Assembly: GCA_026129135.1 (NCBI GenBank)
Contig: JAHCIQ010000002.1
Span: 372,001 to 436,000 of the forward strand
Origin: Cyanobacteria bacterium TGS_CYA1
GTDB taxonomy: Bacteria > Cyanobacteriota > Vampirovibrionia > Obscuribacterales > Obscuribacteraceae
Reading direction: 5' to 3'
DNA length: 64,000 bases
The translations under genes and the position numbers were made by a program. This document shows, piece by piece, positions 52,138 to 60,659 of the stretch; the stretch's first letter is position 1; each line of letters starts with the position of its first letter. The notes beneath the pieces are model-generated. The model saw nothing but the letters and a program-made list of their open reading frames with translations. It was not told where the DNA came from and made no database searches.

Positions 52138-55100
52138 ATGAAAATCGGGACCAGAATTTTGATGGCTTTTACAACCCTCGTGGTTAGTTTCGCCATTGTG
52201 CTTTTTATTGGTTTTCAAAATCAGGAAAGAGTCGCCAAAACAAAGTGGTGGGTCGAACACACTTATATTGTACTCGCCAAATTAGATACCATATTTGGAC
52301 AAATTTCCAAAAACGAAAGCAATGTGCGCGCCTATGTAATCATGTCTGACGACAAGCTCATCAGAGGCTGGATGCCGTTTCAAACAGCGCTCTTGCGTGA
52401 CCTCGATCAATTGCAAGAGCTGACCAAAGACAATCCCAATCAACAAGCCAGACTTAACGAACTCAAACCACTAATTAACGACCGCATCAGTGGATTGCAA
52501 AAGACAATAGACGAGCGAAAATCCAAAGGCAAAGACGCTCGTGTTCTGCTTTCTTATGAGCAGATGGAAATCGCGAAAAAAATTGCTGACACGCTGCAAG
52601 CTATGAAACAAGAAGAATTGAATCTTCTGCAAAAGCGCAACGATGAGATAAACAAACTCGTACACGAATCAGAACAGGTAATGGTCGCGGTAATCATTAC
52701 GGCACTCATTTTGGCGGCAAGCGGTGTGACCATTGTCATAAAAAGTATTTCGCGTGGCGTCAATAATCTGATGAACGGCGCGGACAAGATTGGCAGAGGA
52801 GAGCTCGAACATACAATTGAATTCTCGGGTCAGGACGAATTGTCCAAAGTTGCTCAATCATTCAACTCGATGGCAAATCAGTTGACCGAAGCACATCGCA
52901 TCCAATCAGATAAAAACTGGATGAAAACCAAACTGAACGAAATCAGCCTTGCTCTGCAAGGAATTCGCGATCCACAAGAAGCCGGAATTCTTGTGCTCGA
53001 ACATCTGTGTAAAGCCACAGGGGCACAATGGGGAGTGGCTTATGGCTGCGGGCTTGGTACGACCGACACGTACGACTTACAAGAAATTCCAACTCAATTA
53101 GAACTGATTGGAACTTATGCCTGCAGTACAGAAGATGGCATAAAAACTACCATAGAATTTGGCGAAGGAATTTTAGGACAGTGCGGTGTTGACCTGAACA
53201 TGCATGTTTTGCCGGAGGTTCTTTCTTCTTCGATTAAAATCAAAACTGCTACCACAAGCACTAAACCGGCTGAAATAGTAGTATTTCCAGCGGTATTCGA
53301 AGGCAAGCTGAAAGGGGTAATTGAGCTTGCGAAACTCAGTCGCTTCACGCCGGTACAACTTGAATTGCTCGAAGAATTGAACCCACAGCTTGGTGTCATT
53401 TTCCACTTTATAAAAGGTCAGGTCTTTACCGATAACTTATTGAAAGAAGCTCAAACACTCAATGAAGAATTGCAGTCACAGCAGGAAGAACTAGAATCTC
53501 AGCAAGAAGAACTTCGCCAGGCTAATGAAGAACTCGAACAAAAAGCGGAAATTCTGGACCAGCAATATCAAGCCATAAACGAGAAAAATCGCGAGCTCGA
53601 ACAATTGCAGACAGCCCTCGAGGTTCGTGCAAACGAACTTGAAATGGCGTCGAAATATAAATCTGAGTTCCTGGCTAATATGTCGCACGATTTGCGCACA
53701 CCACTCAATAGCTTACTCATTTTTTCCGAGCTTCTTATGGATAACGAAAATGAGCATTTAGATGAAGACGAGCTTGAATACGCCAAGAATATCCGTCTTG
53801 CCGGCAAAGCCTTATTGACTTTAATCGACGATATTTTAGACCTGTCCAAAATCGAATCCGGCACCATCACACTCGACCTGACCGAGATTCCGATGGATAT
53901 GCTCGTGAACTCGGTCAGGCGCAACTTCGAAAAAGACGCAAATCGCAAAAAGCTCGATTTCAATATAGAAGTGTCCCAGGATACACCGTCTGTAATCAAC
54001 ACAGACCAGAAACGAATACTTCAACTCTTGAACAATTTGCTTGCAAACGCATTTAAATTTACCGAAACTGGCAGCGTCAATCTTACAATCAAGAAATTCG
54101 ACCAAAACGGATCGCTTATTTCTTTCGAGGTGCAAGACACGGGCATTGGGATAGACCCAAGCAAGCACCAGATGGTTTTTGAAGCCTTTCAGCAAGCTGA
54201 AAGCACTACCAAGACCAGATATGGTGGCACCGGGCTTGGACTTGCCATCTGTCGCAAACTGGCAGAAACTATGGGCGGTACCATACAACTGTCGAGCGCT
54301 TTGGGACAGGGAAGTACGTTCACAGTCATCCTGCCTGTAAACTACAACGAGCGTGGTCAGGCGCCAATGAACTTTTCGACCAAGCCATTGCTTCGCACAT
54401 CCAAAGTAGAAGCCTCCAAGTACGAGAATAAACTTGACTCGATGATGGAAACTGACATGGAAGACGACCGCTTCCATATTTCAGCAGGCGACAAAGTATT
54501 GCTAATCATCGAAGACGACAGGTCTTTTGCAAACATGCTTTTGAGCGTGGCTCGCAAACAAGGTTTCAAGGGCGTCGTCACTTTGAATGGCATGGACGGA
54601 CTCGAGCTTGCACGTAAAATCTTGCCCGATGGCATAACTCTCGATTTGCGCCTGCCCGATACCGACGGCTGGGTAGTGCTTGACCAGCTCAAGAATTCGT
54701 CTGATACAAGACATATTCCGGTCCATGTAATCTCGATAGACAACCAAGAACACCGAAGCCTTTCGCTTGGCGCTGCCGGATTTTTAGAAAAACCGGTGAC
54801 GCTTGAAACGCTCTCGGATGCAATGGTCAAAATCAGAGCAGTAATCGACCGCACCACCCAAACTATATTGTTTGTAGAGCCAGACGAGCCGCTTAGGAAG
54901 AGTCTGTCAGAGACTCTTGAAAGCGAAAACTTGAATATAGTAGTAGTCGACAATGCTGATGCTGCGATGGAAGCTGTTCGCAAAACAAAATTCGATTGTG
55001 CAATCATTGACTTGAATCTTAAGGGTGACGACGGTCTTACTCTGGTCAAAGAGTTGCAGAAAATCGCTCACGACGTCTATTTGCCTATGATTATCTACAG

Positions 55101-55665
55101 CAGCTCCGAGCTATCTCAAGATCAAAAAGATGAAATGAAAGAATTGAATAAGTCAGGCGTGATTAAAGACGTTCATTCTCCCGAACGTCTTTTGAATGAA
55201 GCTGGACTTTTCTTGCACCGCGTCGAGCGTACATTACCCGAAACCAAACGCAAATTGCTCAAGACTTTCAGACAAGACGAAAATCCTTTTGCCGACACCA
55301 CAATGCTTATTGTGGATGACGATCCCCGCAATATCACGGCATTGAAGAGCGTCCTGCAAAAATACAGCATCAATGTTCTTACAGCAGAAAATGGTCTGCA
55401 AGCTATCGAGAAGGTTGAAAGCTCTCCCAAAATCGATCTTGTGCTAATGGATATCATGATGCCTGAGATGGATGGCTATGAAGCCACTCGCAAATTAAGA
55501 TCCAACGAGAAATTCAAGAAACTTCCAATTATTGCTGTAACGGCCAAAGCGATGAAAGGCGATCGCCAGAAATGTCTTGAAGCAGGCGCATCCGATTATA
55601 TAACGAAGCCGGTGGACCGTGGACAGTTATTATCGCTACTCAGAGTCTGGCTTTACAAAGCATAG
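52138..55665 (+). CDS. Hybrid sensor histidine kinase with three receivers
   Basis: A 1175-residue membrane protein. TM1 is about 7-26; a CHASE3-like helical sensor about 35-175; TM2 about 180-202; HAMP about 203-255; GAF about 270-425; a coiled coil 432-505 rich in QQEEL repeats; HisKA with phospho-His517 in ANMSHDLRTPLNSLL; HATPase about 610-735 with the N-box NNLLANAFKF, DTGIGID and GGTGLGLAI. Three receivers follow with phospho-acceptors Asp836 (LDLRLPDTDG), Asp958 (IIDLNLKGDDG) and Asp1105 (LMDIMMPEMDG). All catalytic residues are present. It resembles multi-receiver kinases that integrate several inputs. CheR follows 13 bases after its stop. The three receivers could send phosphate to the Hpt-containing regulator at 18288, which is inference. 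Confidence 0.9.
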   Translation: MKIGTRILMAFTTLVVSFAIVLFIGFQNQERVAKTKWWVEHTYIVLAKLDTIFGQISKNESNVRAYVIMSDDKLIRGWMPFQTALLRDLDQLQELTKDNPNQQARLNELKPLINDRISGLQKTIDERKSKGKDARVLLSYEQMEIAKKIADTLQAMKQEELNLLQKRNDEINKLVHESEQVMVAVIITALILAASGVTIVIKSISRGVNNLMNGADKIGRGELEHTIEFSGQDELSKVAQSFNSMANQLTEAHRIQSDKNWMKTKLNEISLALQGIRDPQEAGILVLEHLCKATGAQWGVAYGCGLGTTDTYDLQEIPTQLELIGTYACSTEDGIKTTIEFGEGILGQCGVDLNMHVLPEVLSSSIKIKTATTSTKPAEIVVFPAVFEGKLKGVIELAKLSRFTPVQLELLEELNPQLGVIFHFIKGQVFTDNLLKEAQTLNEELQSQQEELESQQEELRQANEELEQKAEILDQQYQAINEKNRELEQLQTALEVRANELEMASKYKSEFLANMSHDLRTPLNSLLIFSELLMDNENEHLDEDELEYAKNIRLAGKALLTLIDDILDLSKIESGTITLDLTEIPMDMLVNSVRRNFEKDANRKKLDFNIEVSQDTPSVINTDQKRILQLLNNLLANAFKFTETGSVNLTIKKFDQNGSLISFEVQDTGIGIDPSKHQMVFEAFQQAESTTKTRYGGTGLGLAICRKLAETMGGTIQLSSALGQGSTFTVILPVNYNERGQAPMNFSTKPLLRTSKVEASKYENKLDSMMETDMEDDRFHISAGDKVLLIIEDDRSFANMLLSVARKQGFKGVVTLNGMDGLELARKILPDGITLDLRLPDTDGWVVLDQLKNSSDTRHIPVHVISIDNQEHRSLSLGAAGFLEKPVTLETLSDAMVKIRAVIDRTTQTILFVEPDEPLRKSLSETLESENLNIVVVDNADAAMEAVRKTKFDCAIIDLNLKGDDGLTLVKELQKIAHDVYLPMIIYSSSELSQDQKDEMKELNKSGVIKDVHSPERLLNEAGLFLHRVERTLPETKRKLLKTFRQDENPFADTTMLIVDDDPRNITALKSVLQKYSINVLTAENGLQAIEKVESSPKIDLVLMDIMMPEMDGYEATRKLRSNEKFKKLPIIAVTAKAMKGDRQKCLEAGASDYITKPVDRGQLLSLLRVWLYKA

Positions 55666-55678
55666 TCTGGGGCAATAT

Positions 55679-56497
55679 ATGTCCATGCAATTCACCGACG
55701 AACAAATATTTGAGTTGCTTCAACACGTATATCAGCAAACGGGTTTCGATTATCGCGACTATGCAACCTCGTCCATAAAGCGTCGCATTCAAGACGCTAT
55801 GGATATAGAACGCATCAAAACATTGGAAGAAATGTCACGTCGAATCTTTAAAAGCGACGAAGCGATGAGAAAATTCATTCTCACTCTATCTGTTCCTACG
55901 ACGTCTTTATTTCGCGATCCCGAAGTGTATAAATGCCTCCGAACACGAGTCCTGCCAAAACTCGAAAATAATCCAATTCGAATCTGGAGTGCTGGATGTT
56001 CGTCAGGCGAAGAGCCCTACTCGCTATCAATCATGACCCGCGAAGAAGGACTCGCAAAACACACTCGCACCTACGCCACAGATTTGAACGAAAGCGCTGT
56101 CGAAGCCGCCAGAAAAGGAATGTTTCGCCTGTCTGTCATGCAAGATTACACAAGCAATTATCACCTGGCAGGTGGCACATGTGACTTCTCAGACTATTAC
56201 ACATCTGGCTACGGCTGGGCTAAATTCCACGATGTACTCAAAGAAAATCTCGTAATCTCGCAGCACAATCTTGTAACAGACAGCTCTTTCAACGAATTCA
56301 ATCTTATTTTGTGCCGCAATGTCATGATCTATTTCAACAAAGCGTTGCAAGACAAAGTGCACGCGCTTCTCTTCGAGAGCCTGGCGCCCGGCGGATATCT
56401 CGTCTTGGGCGACAAAGAAAATATTCGCTTTACGCCTTTTGAACGCTTTTACAAGCCTGTCGCCCCCGTTTTGAAAATCTATCAAAAATCGGAGTAA
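55679..56497 (+). CDS. cheR: CheR-type protein-glutamate methyltransferase
   Basis: A 272-residue protein. I use ATG 55679, thirteen bases after the kinase stop, as it begins the CheR N-terminal helical domain; an upstream ATG lies inside the kinase gene. The SAM-binding motif is WSAGCSSGEEPYS at about 103-115, with ATDLNESAVEAA at 133-144 and CRNVMIYF at 212-219, and the N-terminal TSLFRDPE motif at about 75-82. All are typical of CheR, which methylates glutamates of chemoreceptors. No cheB, cheA or complete receptor gene is in the window. Pairing with a hybrid kinase suggests a non-chemotactic or alternative methylation pathway, possibly acting on the coiled-coil region of the kinase. That target is inference. 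Confidence 0.93.
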   Translation: MSMQFTDEQIFELLQHVYQQTGFDYRDYATSSIKRRIQDAMDIERIKTLEEMSRRIFKSDEAMRKFILTLSVPTTSLFRDPEVYKCLRTRVLPKLENNPIRIWSAGCSSGEEPYSLSIMTREEGLAKHTRTYATDLNESAVEAARKGMFRLSVMQDYTSNYHLAGGTCDFSDYYTSGYGWAKFHDVLKENLVISQHNLVTDSSFNEFNLILCRNVMIYFNKALQDKVHALLFESLAPGGYLVLGDKENIRFTPFERFYKPVAPVLKIYQKSE

Positions 56498-56603
56498 AGA
56501 GCGAGTCGCTCAGCGGTCGTATCGAAAGAGTCATGCAAGGAACTGCTCCAAGCTAGATATCAAATACTGAACATGAGACCAAAAACTAACAACCAGTCTT
56601 GAT

Positions 56604-56664
56604 GTCTTTCTAAATTTTCGTCTGTCGTCCAGGCCCTGTACTTCAGACGAAAATCATTAAAGAC
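56604..56664. repeat. Long imperfect inverted repeat in the intergenic region after cheR
   Basis: ATTTTCGTCTG at 56614-56624 and CAGACGAAAAT at 56644-56654 are perfect 11-bp arms around a 19-base loop. Six more pairs (GTCTTT 56604-56609 with AAAGAC 56659-56664) continue the stem beyond a 4-base internal loop. There is no T-run. The gap 56498-56772 holds no credible gene. A smaller dyad GTCCGG-C-CCGGAC lies at 56745-56757, just after the DUF2283 stop. Confidence 0.55.
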
Positions 56665-56772
56665 CACGTCAACCCTAGTTAGCTTTTTTACCGCTTGATT
56701 GGATTTTGATCTGTGTTCAAGATCACGGAACACGGAATAAAATGGTCCGGCCCGGACACATAGGTTACATTT

Positions 56773-57003
56773 TTATTTTTTAGATTTTTGCAGTTCTTGT
56801 AAGACAGCCTCGGGCAAGGCTAGGTCTGCAAATATAACTTCGATTGCGAGCAATTTATCTTCTTCTGAGAAATCCATTACGATAATTCCTCCATTAGATA
56901 ACTTGATTTCTCTTTGTTTTTTCGAGCCGCCTGGCTTTATATCAACCAGTTGAAAATAAGCTATCTCAAGGCCACCACCACTTGAATAACTGGTCTTAAA
57001 CAT
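56773..57003 (-). CDS. DUF2283-like small protein
   Basis: A 76-residue protein resembling the DUF2283 family: KLSNGGIIVMDFSEEDKLLAIEVIFADLALPE matches the conserved acidic turn and the I-E-(I/V)-x-x-A-(S/D) strand in shortened form, split here as IIVMDFSEEDKLLAIEV and IFADLALPEAVL. The family is small, beta-rich and of unknown role. The N-terminus (MFKTSYSSGGGLEIAYFQL) fits the usual K-x-x-Y start. It lies six bases after the hydrolase stop at 57010 and is probably the last gene of a three-gene minus-strand unit. Confidence 0.6.
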   Translation of the reverse strand: MFKTSYSSGGGLEIAYFQLVDIKPGGSKKQREIKLSNGGIIVMDFSEEDKLLAIEVIFADLALPEAVLQELQKSKK

Positions 57004-57009
57004 AGTAGG

Positions 57010-57966
57010 TTACTTCTTCTTTTTCTGGATGGTGATGACTTGCACGCCGTTTCGAGTTTCGCTGAAATTGTATTTGTCTGAAAGCTTGTAAGCTTCAGGA
57101 CCTTTGAGCACGTCTGAAATGGCTTCGCCTGGCAATAAGTGTCCCATTTTGAGTCGGCTGACATCAAATATTTGAATCGAGTTTCCAAAATTGCTGTTGC
57201 CTGGCGTGTATCCAAGCATAAATACAGGTGGATAAGGATAGATCAATCCTCGCATAAAGCCTGAGATGTTGATAAGAAAATCGTTTTTGGCTACGAAGAG
57301 ATCAAGCTTGTCGCAATGCGGCACCACGCGGTGCATATTGGTGCGAAAAACGATAGTGTCGATGTCGGCACGAGCCATTTCGATTTCGTTGAAGTGACGA
57401 GGAAGGTCAGACACTTTATTTTGCAAACAGAAATTATATATGAGCACATTGCCCATGCTGAGCCCAACTACAGAGATGCGCGCTTTGGGATACTCCTGAA
57501 AGATATCGAAAATAAAACTGTTGAAGCGCTCTTGCGCGCGCGGGCAGGCTAGCATAGAGCCGAAATAATTGCCTTTGGGCGTTCCCCAATCGTAAACCAA
57601 GACTGGCTTGCCTGCAGTCTCGGCAAGGAGCATTGCCTGCTTGGAAGATTCTTTGAAATCGACACAGCATCCATGCACGAACAAAATGAAATGTTCTTCT
57701 GGATATTTACTTATCTCGGCTCTGAATTGTTCTTTGAATTCAAGCCAGCCATCAATCATTTTATGAGTGCATTTAGTTTGTTTGGAAACTTCTTTACTGT
57801 TCAAGATCCCATATTGAAGCTGACTAAGATCTGTCGTGTTTTGCTTATGAAATTTGATGCAACCATCTTTGCTGGTAGTAAAAGTTCTGTCCGTTGCAAA
57901 ATAAACGTTTTGTGCCCGCGCTTCGGCACACAACAAAAACAATACCAAAAGCAGTACCAGTCTCAC
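57010..57966 (-). CDS. Exported DUF900-type alpha/beta hydrolase
   Basis: A 318-residue protein with a short signal peptide (MRLVLLLVLFLLCAEARA). The fold is visible as NVYFATDRTFTTSKDG near the N-terminus, the oxyanion-loop strand EHFILFVHGCCVDF at about residue 90, the nucleophile elbow VGLSMGN with the catalytic Ser, an acidic residue in the ARADIDTIVF strand, and a candidate His in KMGHLLPGE. This arrangement (IYFATDR ... FVHG ... GxSMG ... ARADID) matches DUF900. The substrate is unknown; location outside the inner membrane is indicated by the signal. It starts two bases after the stop of the exported gene at 57969. Confidence 0.85.
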   Translation of the reverse strand: MRLVLLLVLFLLCAEARAQNVYFATDRTFTTSKDGCIKFHKQNTTDLSQLQYGILNSKEVSKQTKCTHKMIDGWLEFKEQFRAEISKYPEEHFILFVHGCCVDFKESSKQAMLLAETAGKPVLVYDWGTPKGNYFGSMLACPRAQERFNSFIFDIFQEYPKARISVVGLSMGNVLIYNFCLQNKVSDLPRHFNEIEMARADIDTIVFRTNMHRVVPHCDKLDLFVAKNDFLINISGFMRGLIYPYPPVFMLGYTPGNSNFGNSIQIFDVSRLKMGHLLPGEAISDVLKGPEAYKLSDKYNFSETRNGVQVITIQKKKK

Positions 57967-57968
57967 TT

Positions 57969-58529
57969 CTATTTTTTGCCCTTGACTGCGGCTTTCTTGC
58001 TGGTGAATTCTTTAGCCGACATGTGAATTTGTACATACACATCAACCAACATTAGGGAGTATGACTCAAAATCGCCTGTAAAGCAGACTGGAGGCGATGA
58101 CCCGATACGCTGAAAATATGTAGCGACGAGCGGACCACCCTCCTCTTTGCGCCCATACTGCGTGACTGCCGCTTCAAGCGCGTAGCCCTTGCTGAGCATG
58201 TTAATTCCCCTGACCTTGCTTGGATATATGGAGAGTATAGGTAGACCTTCATCTACCGCTTTGTCCAGGGATACATTGGCATTGAAGCCGACAACTGCAA
58301 GCCTTGTTGCTGCTTGCCTTTTGATTTTGGTCAATAAGGCATACGATTCATTATTAGTGAAATGAAAAGATTTCATCAGTACTTCGGCTGTGGGCATCTG
58401 CAGTGCCATAAGCCTTTTAGGAAATCCCACCGCTTTCTTTTTAGGAGCGGCAAATGCTGCATTTTGCCCGCTTGCAAACAGGAAAATGAGTAGGATGGCC
58501 ATTAATTTGTTCAATAAGGGTAGACTCAT
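57969..58529 (-). CDS. Small exported protein of unknown function
   Basis: About 186 residues from ATG 58529 (MSLPLLNKLMAILLIFLFAS, then GQNAAFAAP); an ATG three codons earlier at 58538 is equally possible. The signal peptide ends near AAFAA. The mature protein has KVRGINMLSKGYALEAAVTQ, a hydrophobic TRLAVVGFNANVSLDKAVDE segment and a basic C-terminus (KEFTSKKAAVKGKK). I recognise no family. It is the first gene of the unit with the DUF900 hydrolase and DUF2283, with two bases between it and the hydrolase, so it probably works with the hydrolase outside the cytosol. Confidence 0.6.
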   Translation of the reverse strand: MSLPLLNKLMAILLIFLFASGQNAAFAAPKKKAVGFPKRLMALQMPTAEVLMKSFHFTNNESYALLTKIKRQAATRLAVVGFNANVSLDKAVDEGLPILSIYPSKVRGINMLSKGYALEAAVTQYGRKEEGGPLVATYFQRIGSSPPVCFTGDFESYSLMLVDVYVQIHMSAKEFTSKKAAVKGKK

Positions 58530-58555
58530 GCACAGCATTATATAAGGAAATAAAA

Positions 58556-58629
58556 GATCGGGACAGTAACTGGTACCGTCCCGATCGTTTCATCGGGTTT
58601 TGATAGAAAAATAAGGGGTTTTCTATCAA
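58556..58629. promoter_or_regulatory. Two adjacent perfect inverted repeats in the divergent intergenic region
   Basis: The 335-base gap 58539-58873 contains no gene. GATCGGGAC (58556-58564) pairs with GTCCCGATC (58578-58586) around 13 bases. Fourteen bases on, TTGATAGAAAA (58600-58610) pairs with TTTTCTATCAA (58619-58629) around 8 bases. They lie between the divergent exported-protein gene and the WG-repeat gene. They may be operators for both promoters or structured leaders. No -35/-10 pair stands out nearby, although TTGACA occurs at 58792-58797. Confidence 0.55.
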
Positions 58630-58873
58630 TCGATGGTGGCAATATCGCTTTGCTTACGACGTGGATTGTTCCGTTAGCAGAGCATTATTATTGTCGATAC
58701 CATCTTTGTCCCGATGTTGGAGATTTACTCCGTTTTTGTGTTTTGCTCACAAGGGTTTTGTAGCATAGGCAAAATTATCGATGACATCGGCTTGACAAGC
58801 CCCTAAATCGTGATGGTACCAGCGTGTTATCATTTACAACTCGTGATTCCCTTTCCTTTGACAAGGACATTAT

Positions 58874-59797
58874 ATGCGTGCATTTTTTAACAAAACGCTA
58901 CTTCCCATGCTTCTTTTACTAAGTATTGCCCCTGACGCGAGCGCCGAAAACCAACCAAAATATGGCTATATAGATAAAAACGGCAAACTGGTAATCAAAG
59001 CAGAATGGGACCAGGCAAGCCTTTTCAGCGAGGACAAAGCCGCCGTCAAAAAAGGCGAGCACGCATATTTCATTGATAAATCAGGCAAAACAGTGATGGA
59101 TCCTAAAGCGCGCATCGCCGAAGATTTTCATGAAGGAAAAACCGCAGTAATGCAGGGCAACGACTGGCTCTATCTGGATAAAGAAGGCAAGCAAGCACTA
59201 CCCAAGAAATATCAACGCGCTTTCAATTTCGACAATGGCATCGCGATGATCCGCGATAAAGAAAAATATGGATTCATCGACCCCAACGGCACGATGCTCA
59301 TTAAGCCGCAGTATCAATCTGCCGGCGGCTTTTCGGAAGGACTTGCATGTTTTATGCAAGGCGAGCGATGGGGTTACATCAACACTAAAGGCGAAGTCGT
59401 AATCAAGCCCGAACTCAGCGATGCCGGAATATTCCATGACGGTATGGCGCGGGTAATGAAAAAAGGAAGCAACAAATACGTTTTCATAGACAAAAAAGGA
59501 AAAATAGTGCTTTCGCCCAAATTCGAGGAAGTACAAGACTTCTCAGAAGGTCTTGCCCGAGTAGGCAAAGAAAACAGCTGGCAATTCATCGATAAAACCG
59601 GCAAAATCGCTTTTGCCCAGACATTTAACGACGCCCAGGATTTTTCAGAAGGTGTCGCCGCTGTCAGTAAAAACGGCAAATGGGGATTTATCGACAAAAC
59701 CGGCAAATGGGTAATCCAGCCTCAATTTAAGTGGGCCGATAAGTTTTCGCAAGGTCTGGCTGCAGTCCAGCCAACGGCGGCCAAACAAGCGAAGTAG
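58874..59797 (+). CDS. Exported WG-repeat protein
   Basis: A 307-residue protein with a signal peptide (MRAFFNKTLLPMLLLLSIAP, cleavage near ASAEN). About six WG/KWG units cover the rest, each with a Y/W-G-(Y/F)-I-D-K-x-G-K opening and a later F-S-E-G-L-A motif: KYGYIDKNGKLVIKAEWDQA, KYGFIDPNGTMLIKPQYQSA, RWGYINTKGEVVIKPELSDA, WQFIDKTGKIAFAQTFNDAQ and KWGFIDKTGKWVIQPQFKWA. It is complete, unlike the WG gene at the left edge, and has no TPR-like front. Likely a beta-propeller or solenoid binding protein. It is divergent from the DUF900 unit and upstream of the MlaE gene. Confidence 0.88.
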   Translation: MRAFFNKTLLPMLLLLSIAPDASAENQPKYGYIDKNGKLVIKAEWDQASLFSEDKAAVKKGEHAYFIDKSGKTVMDPKARIAEDFHEGKTAVMQGNDWLYLDKEGKQALPKKYQRAFNFDNGIAMIRDKEKYGFIDPNGTMLIKPQYQSAGGFSEGLACFMQGERWGYINTKGEVVIKPELSDAGIFHDGMARVMKKGSNKYVFIDKKGKIVLSPKFEEVQDFSEGLARVGKENSWQFIDKTGKIAFAQTFNDAQDFSEGVAAVSKNGKWGFIDKTGKWVIQPQFKWADKFSQGLAAVQPTAAKQAK

Positions 59798-59885
59798 TCG
59801 ATTTATAGGACCATCGCAAGAGACAATTTAGCCCCGGGGAACATCTATATATGCTATTTCCTCCAAGGGATCTGGGAGCGCAATT

Positions 59886-60659
59886 TTGAATCGCGGTTCG
59901 TTACTTTCTGCGCATGGATTTTCTCCGCTTTCCAATTTCGGAATGGCGGTGAAACTTTTCATCATCTCTTTTAGCCCGAGTTCGTGGCATTCAGCCAGAC
60001 ACGCCGGTCGAGTTTTTCGCAAATACGCTTTGTGGATGGGAGTTTATTCTTTTGCTCTGGTAGGACTTGCAGCCATGTCTATTGGAGGTGCGCTCACGCT
60101 TGAAAGCGTCACCGAATTAAAAGCATTTGGCGCAGAAAAACTGTCTGGTGCACTTATTTCGCTTGGACTAATGCGCGAAATGGGACCACTGACAGTAAGT
60201 CTTGCCTGGTGCGTCAGAGTGTCGGCATTGATTTCAGAAGAAACAAAATACTTTCGCGCAGACTTCAAAAGCGATAAGGAATTCGCTCAAAATTACATTT
60301 TGCCGCGCTACGGAACTACAATGCTCATGGCTACATGCATGGGCGCTTACGGGCTGCTCATAGGCTTCGCCACCGCAACTCTGGTATCACCATTTTTTGG
60401 TGTCAACAGCATGGCTGATTTTCTTGATTCGGCGCGCGACGTCATAAAATTCAAAGACATTTCGATCTATTTCATCAAGCTCATTGCAGTCAATCCTACT
60501 ATCGGATTCTTCATGGGCATTACAGCCGGATTGAATGCATACCGCACCAACAGCCAGCCTTCACCAGAAGCAATTACAATGACTTTCCTTTACGGTTATC
60601 TAGCTAATTTAATGGTTACAATCGCTGCATTTTATAAAGGACAGAATCTCCTTGGCTGA
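59886..60659 (+). CDS. mlaE: MlaE-type ABC transporter permease
   Basis: A 257-residue protein of the MlaE/YrbE family. The start is TTG 59886, with GGGAG about ten bases before; ATG 59943 is an alternative. The conserved core is FGAEKLSGALISLGLMREMG followed by PLTVSLAWCVRVSALISEE, the ALVRELGP/GRVGSAIAAE region of MlaE. Four to five membrane segments are visible (WMGVYSFALVGLAAMSIGGA, MLMATCMGAYGLLIGFATAT, LANLMVTIAAFYKG). With MlaD and an ATPase it would move phospholipids between the inner membrane and the outer side. It overlaps the MCE gene by eight bases. The usual MlaF ATPase gene is not adjacent. Confidence 0.88.
   Translation: MNRGSLLSAHGFSPLSNFGMAVKLFIISFSPSSWHSARHAGRVFRKYALWMGVYSFALVGLAAMSIGGALTLESVTELKAFGAEKLSGALISLGLMREMGPLTVSLAWCVRVSALISEETKYFRADFKSDKEFAQNYILPRYGTTMLMATCMGAYGLLIGFATATLVSPFFGVNSMADFLDSARDVIKFKDISIYFIKLIAVNPTIGFFMGITAGLNAYRTNSQPSPEAITMTFLYGYLANLMVTIAAFYKGQNLLG

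Noticed and set aside
53836..54477. Minus-strand frame of 213 codons
   Set aside because: Antisense to the HisKA/HATPase region of the hybrid kinase.
54357..55049. Minus-strand frame of 230 codons
   Set aside because: Antisense to the receiver domains of the hybrid kinase; no recognisable features.
58792..58831. Promoter for the WG-repeat gene built on TTGACA at 58792
   Set aside because: No -10-like hexamer occurs at 16-18 bases spacing; GGTACC or GTACCA is found there.
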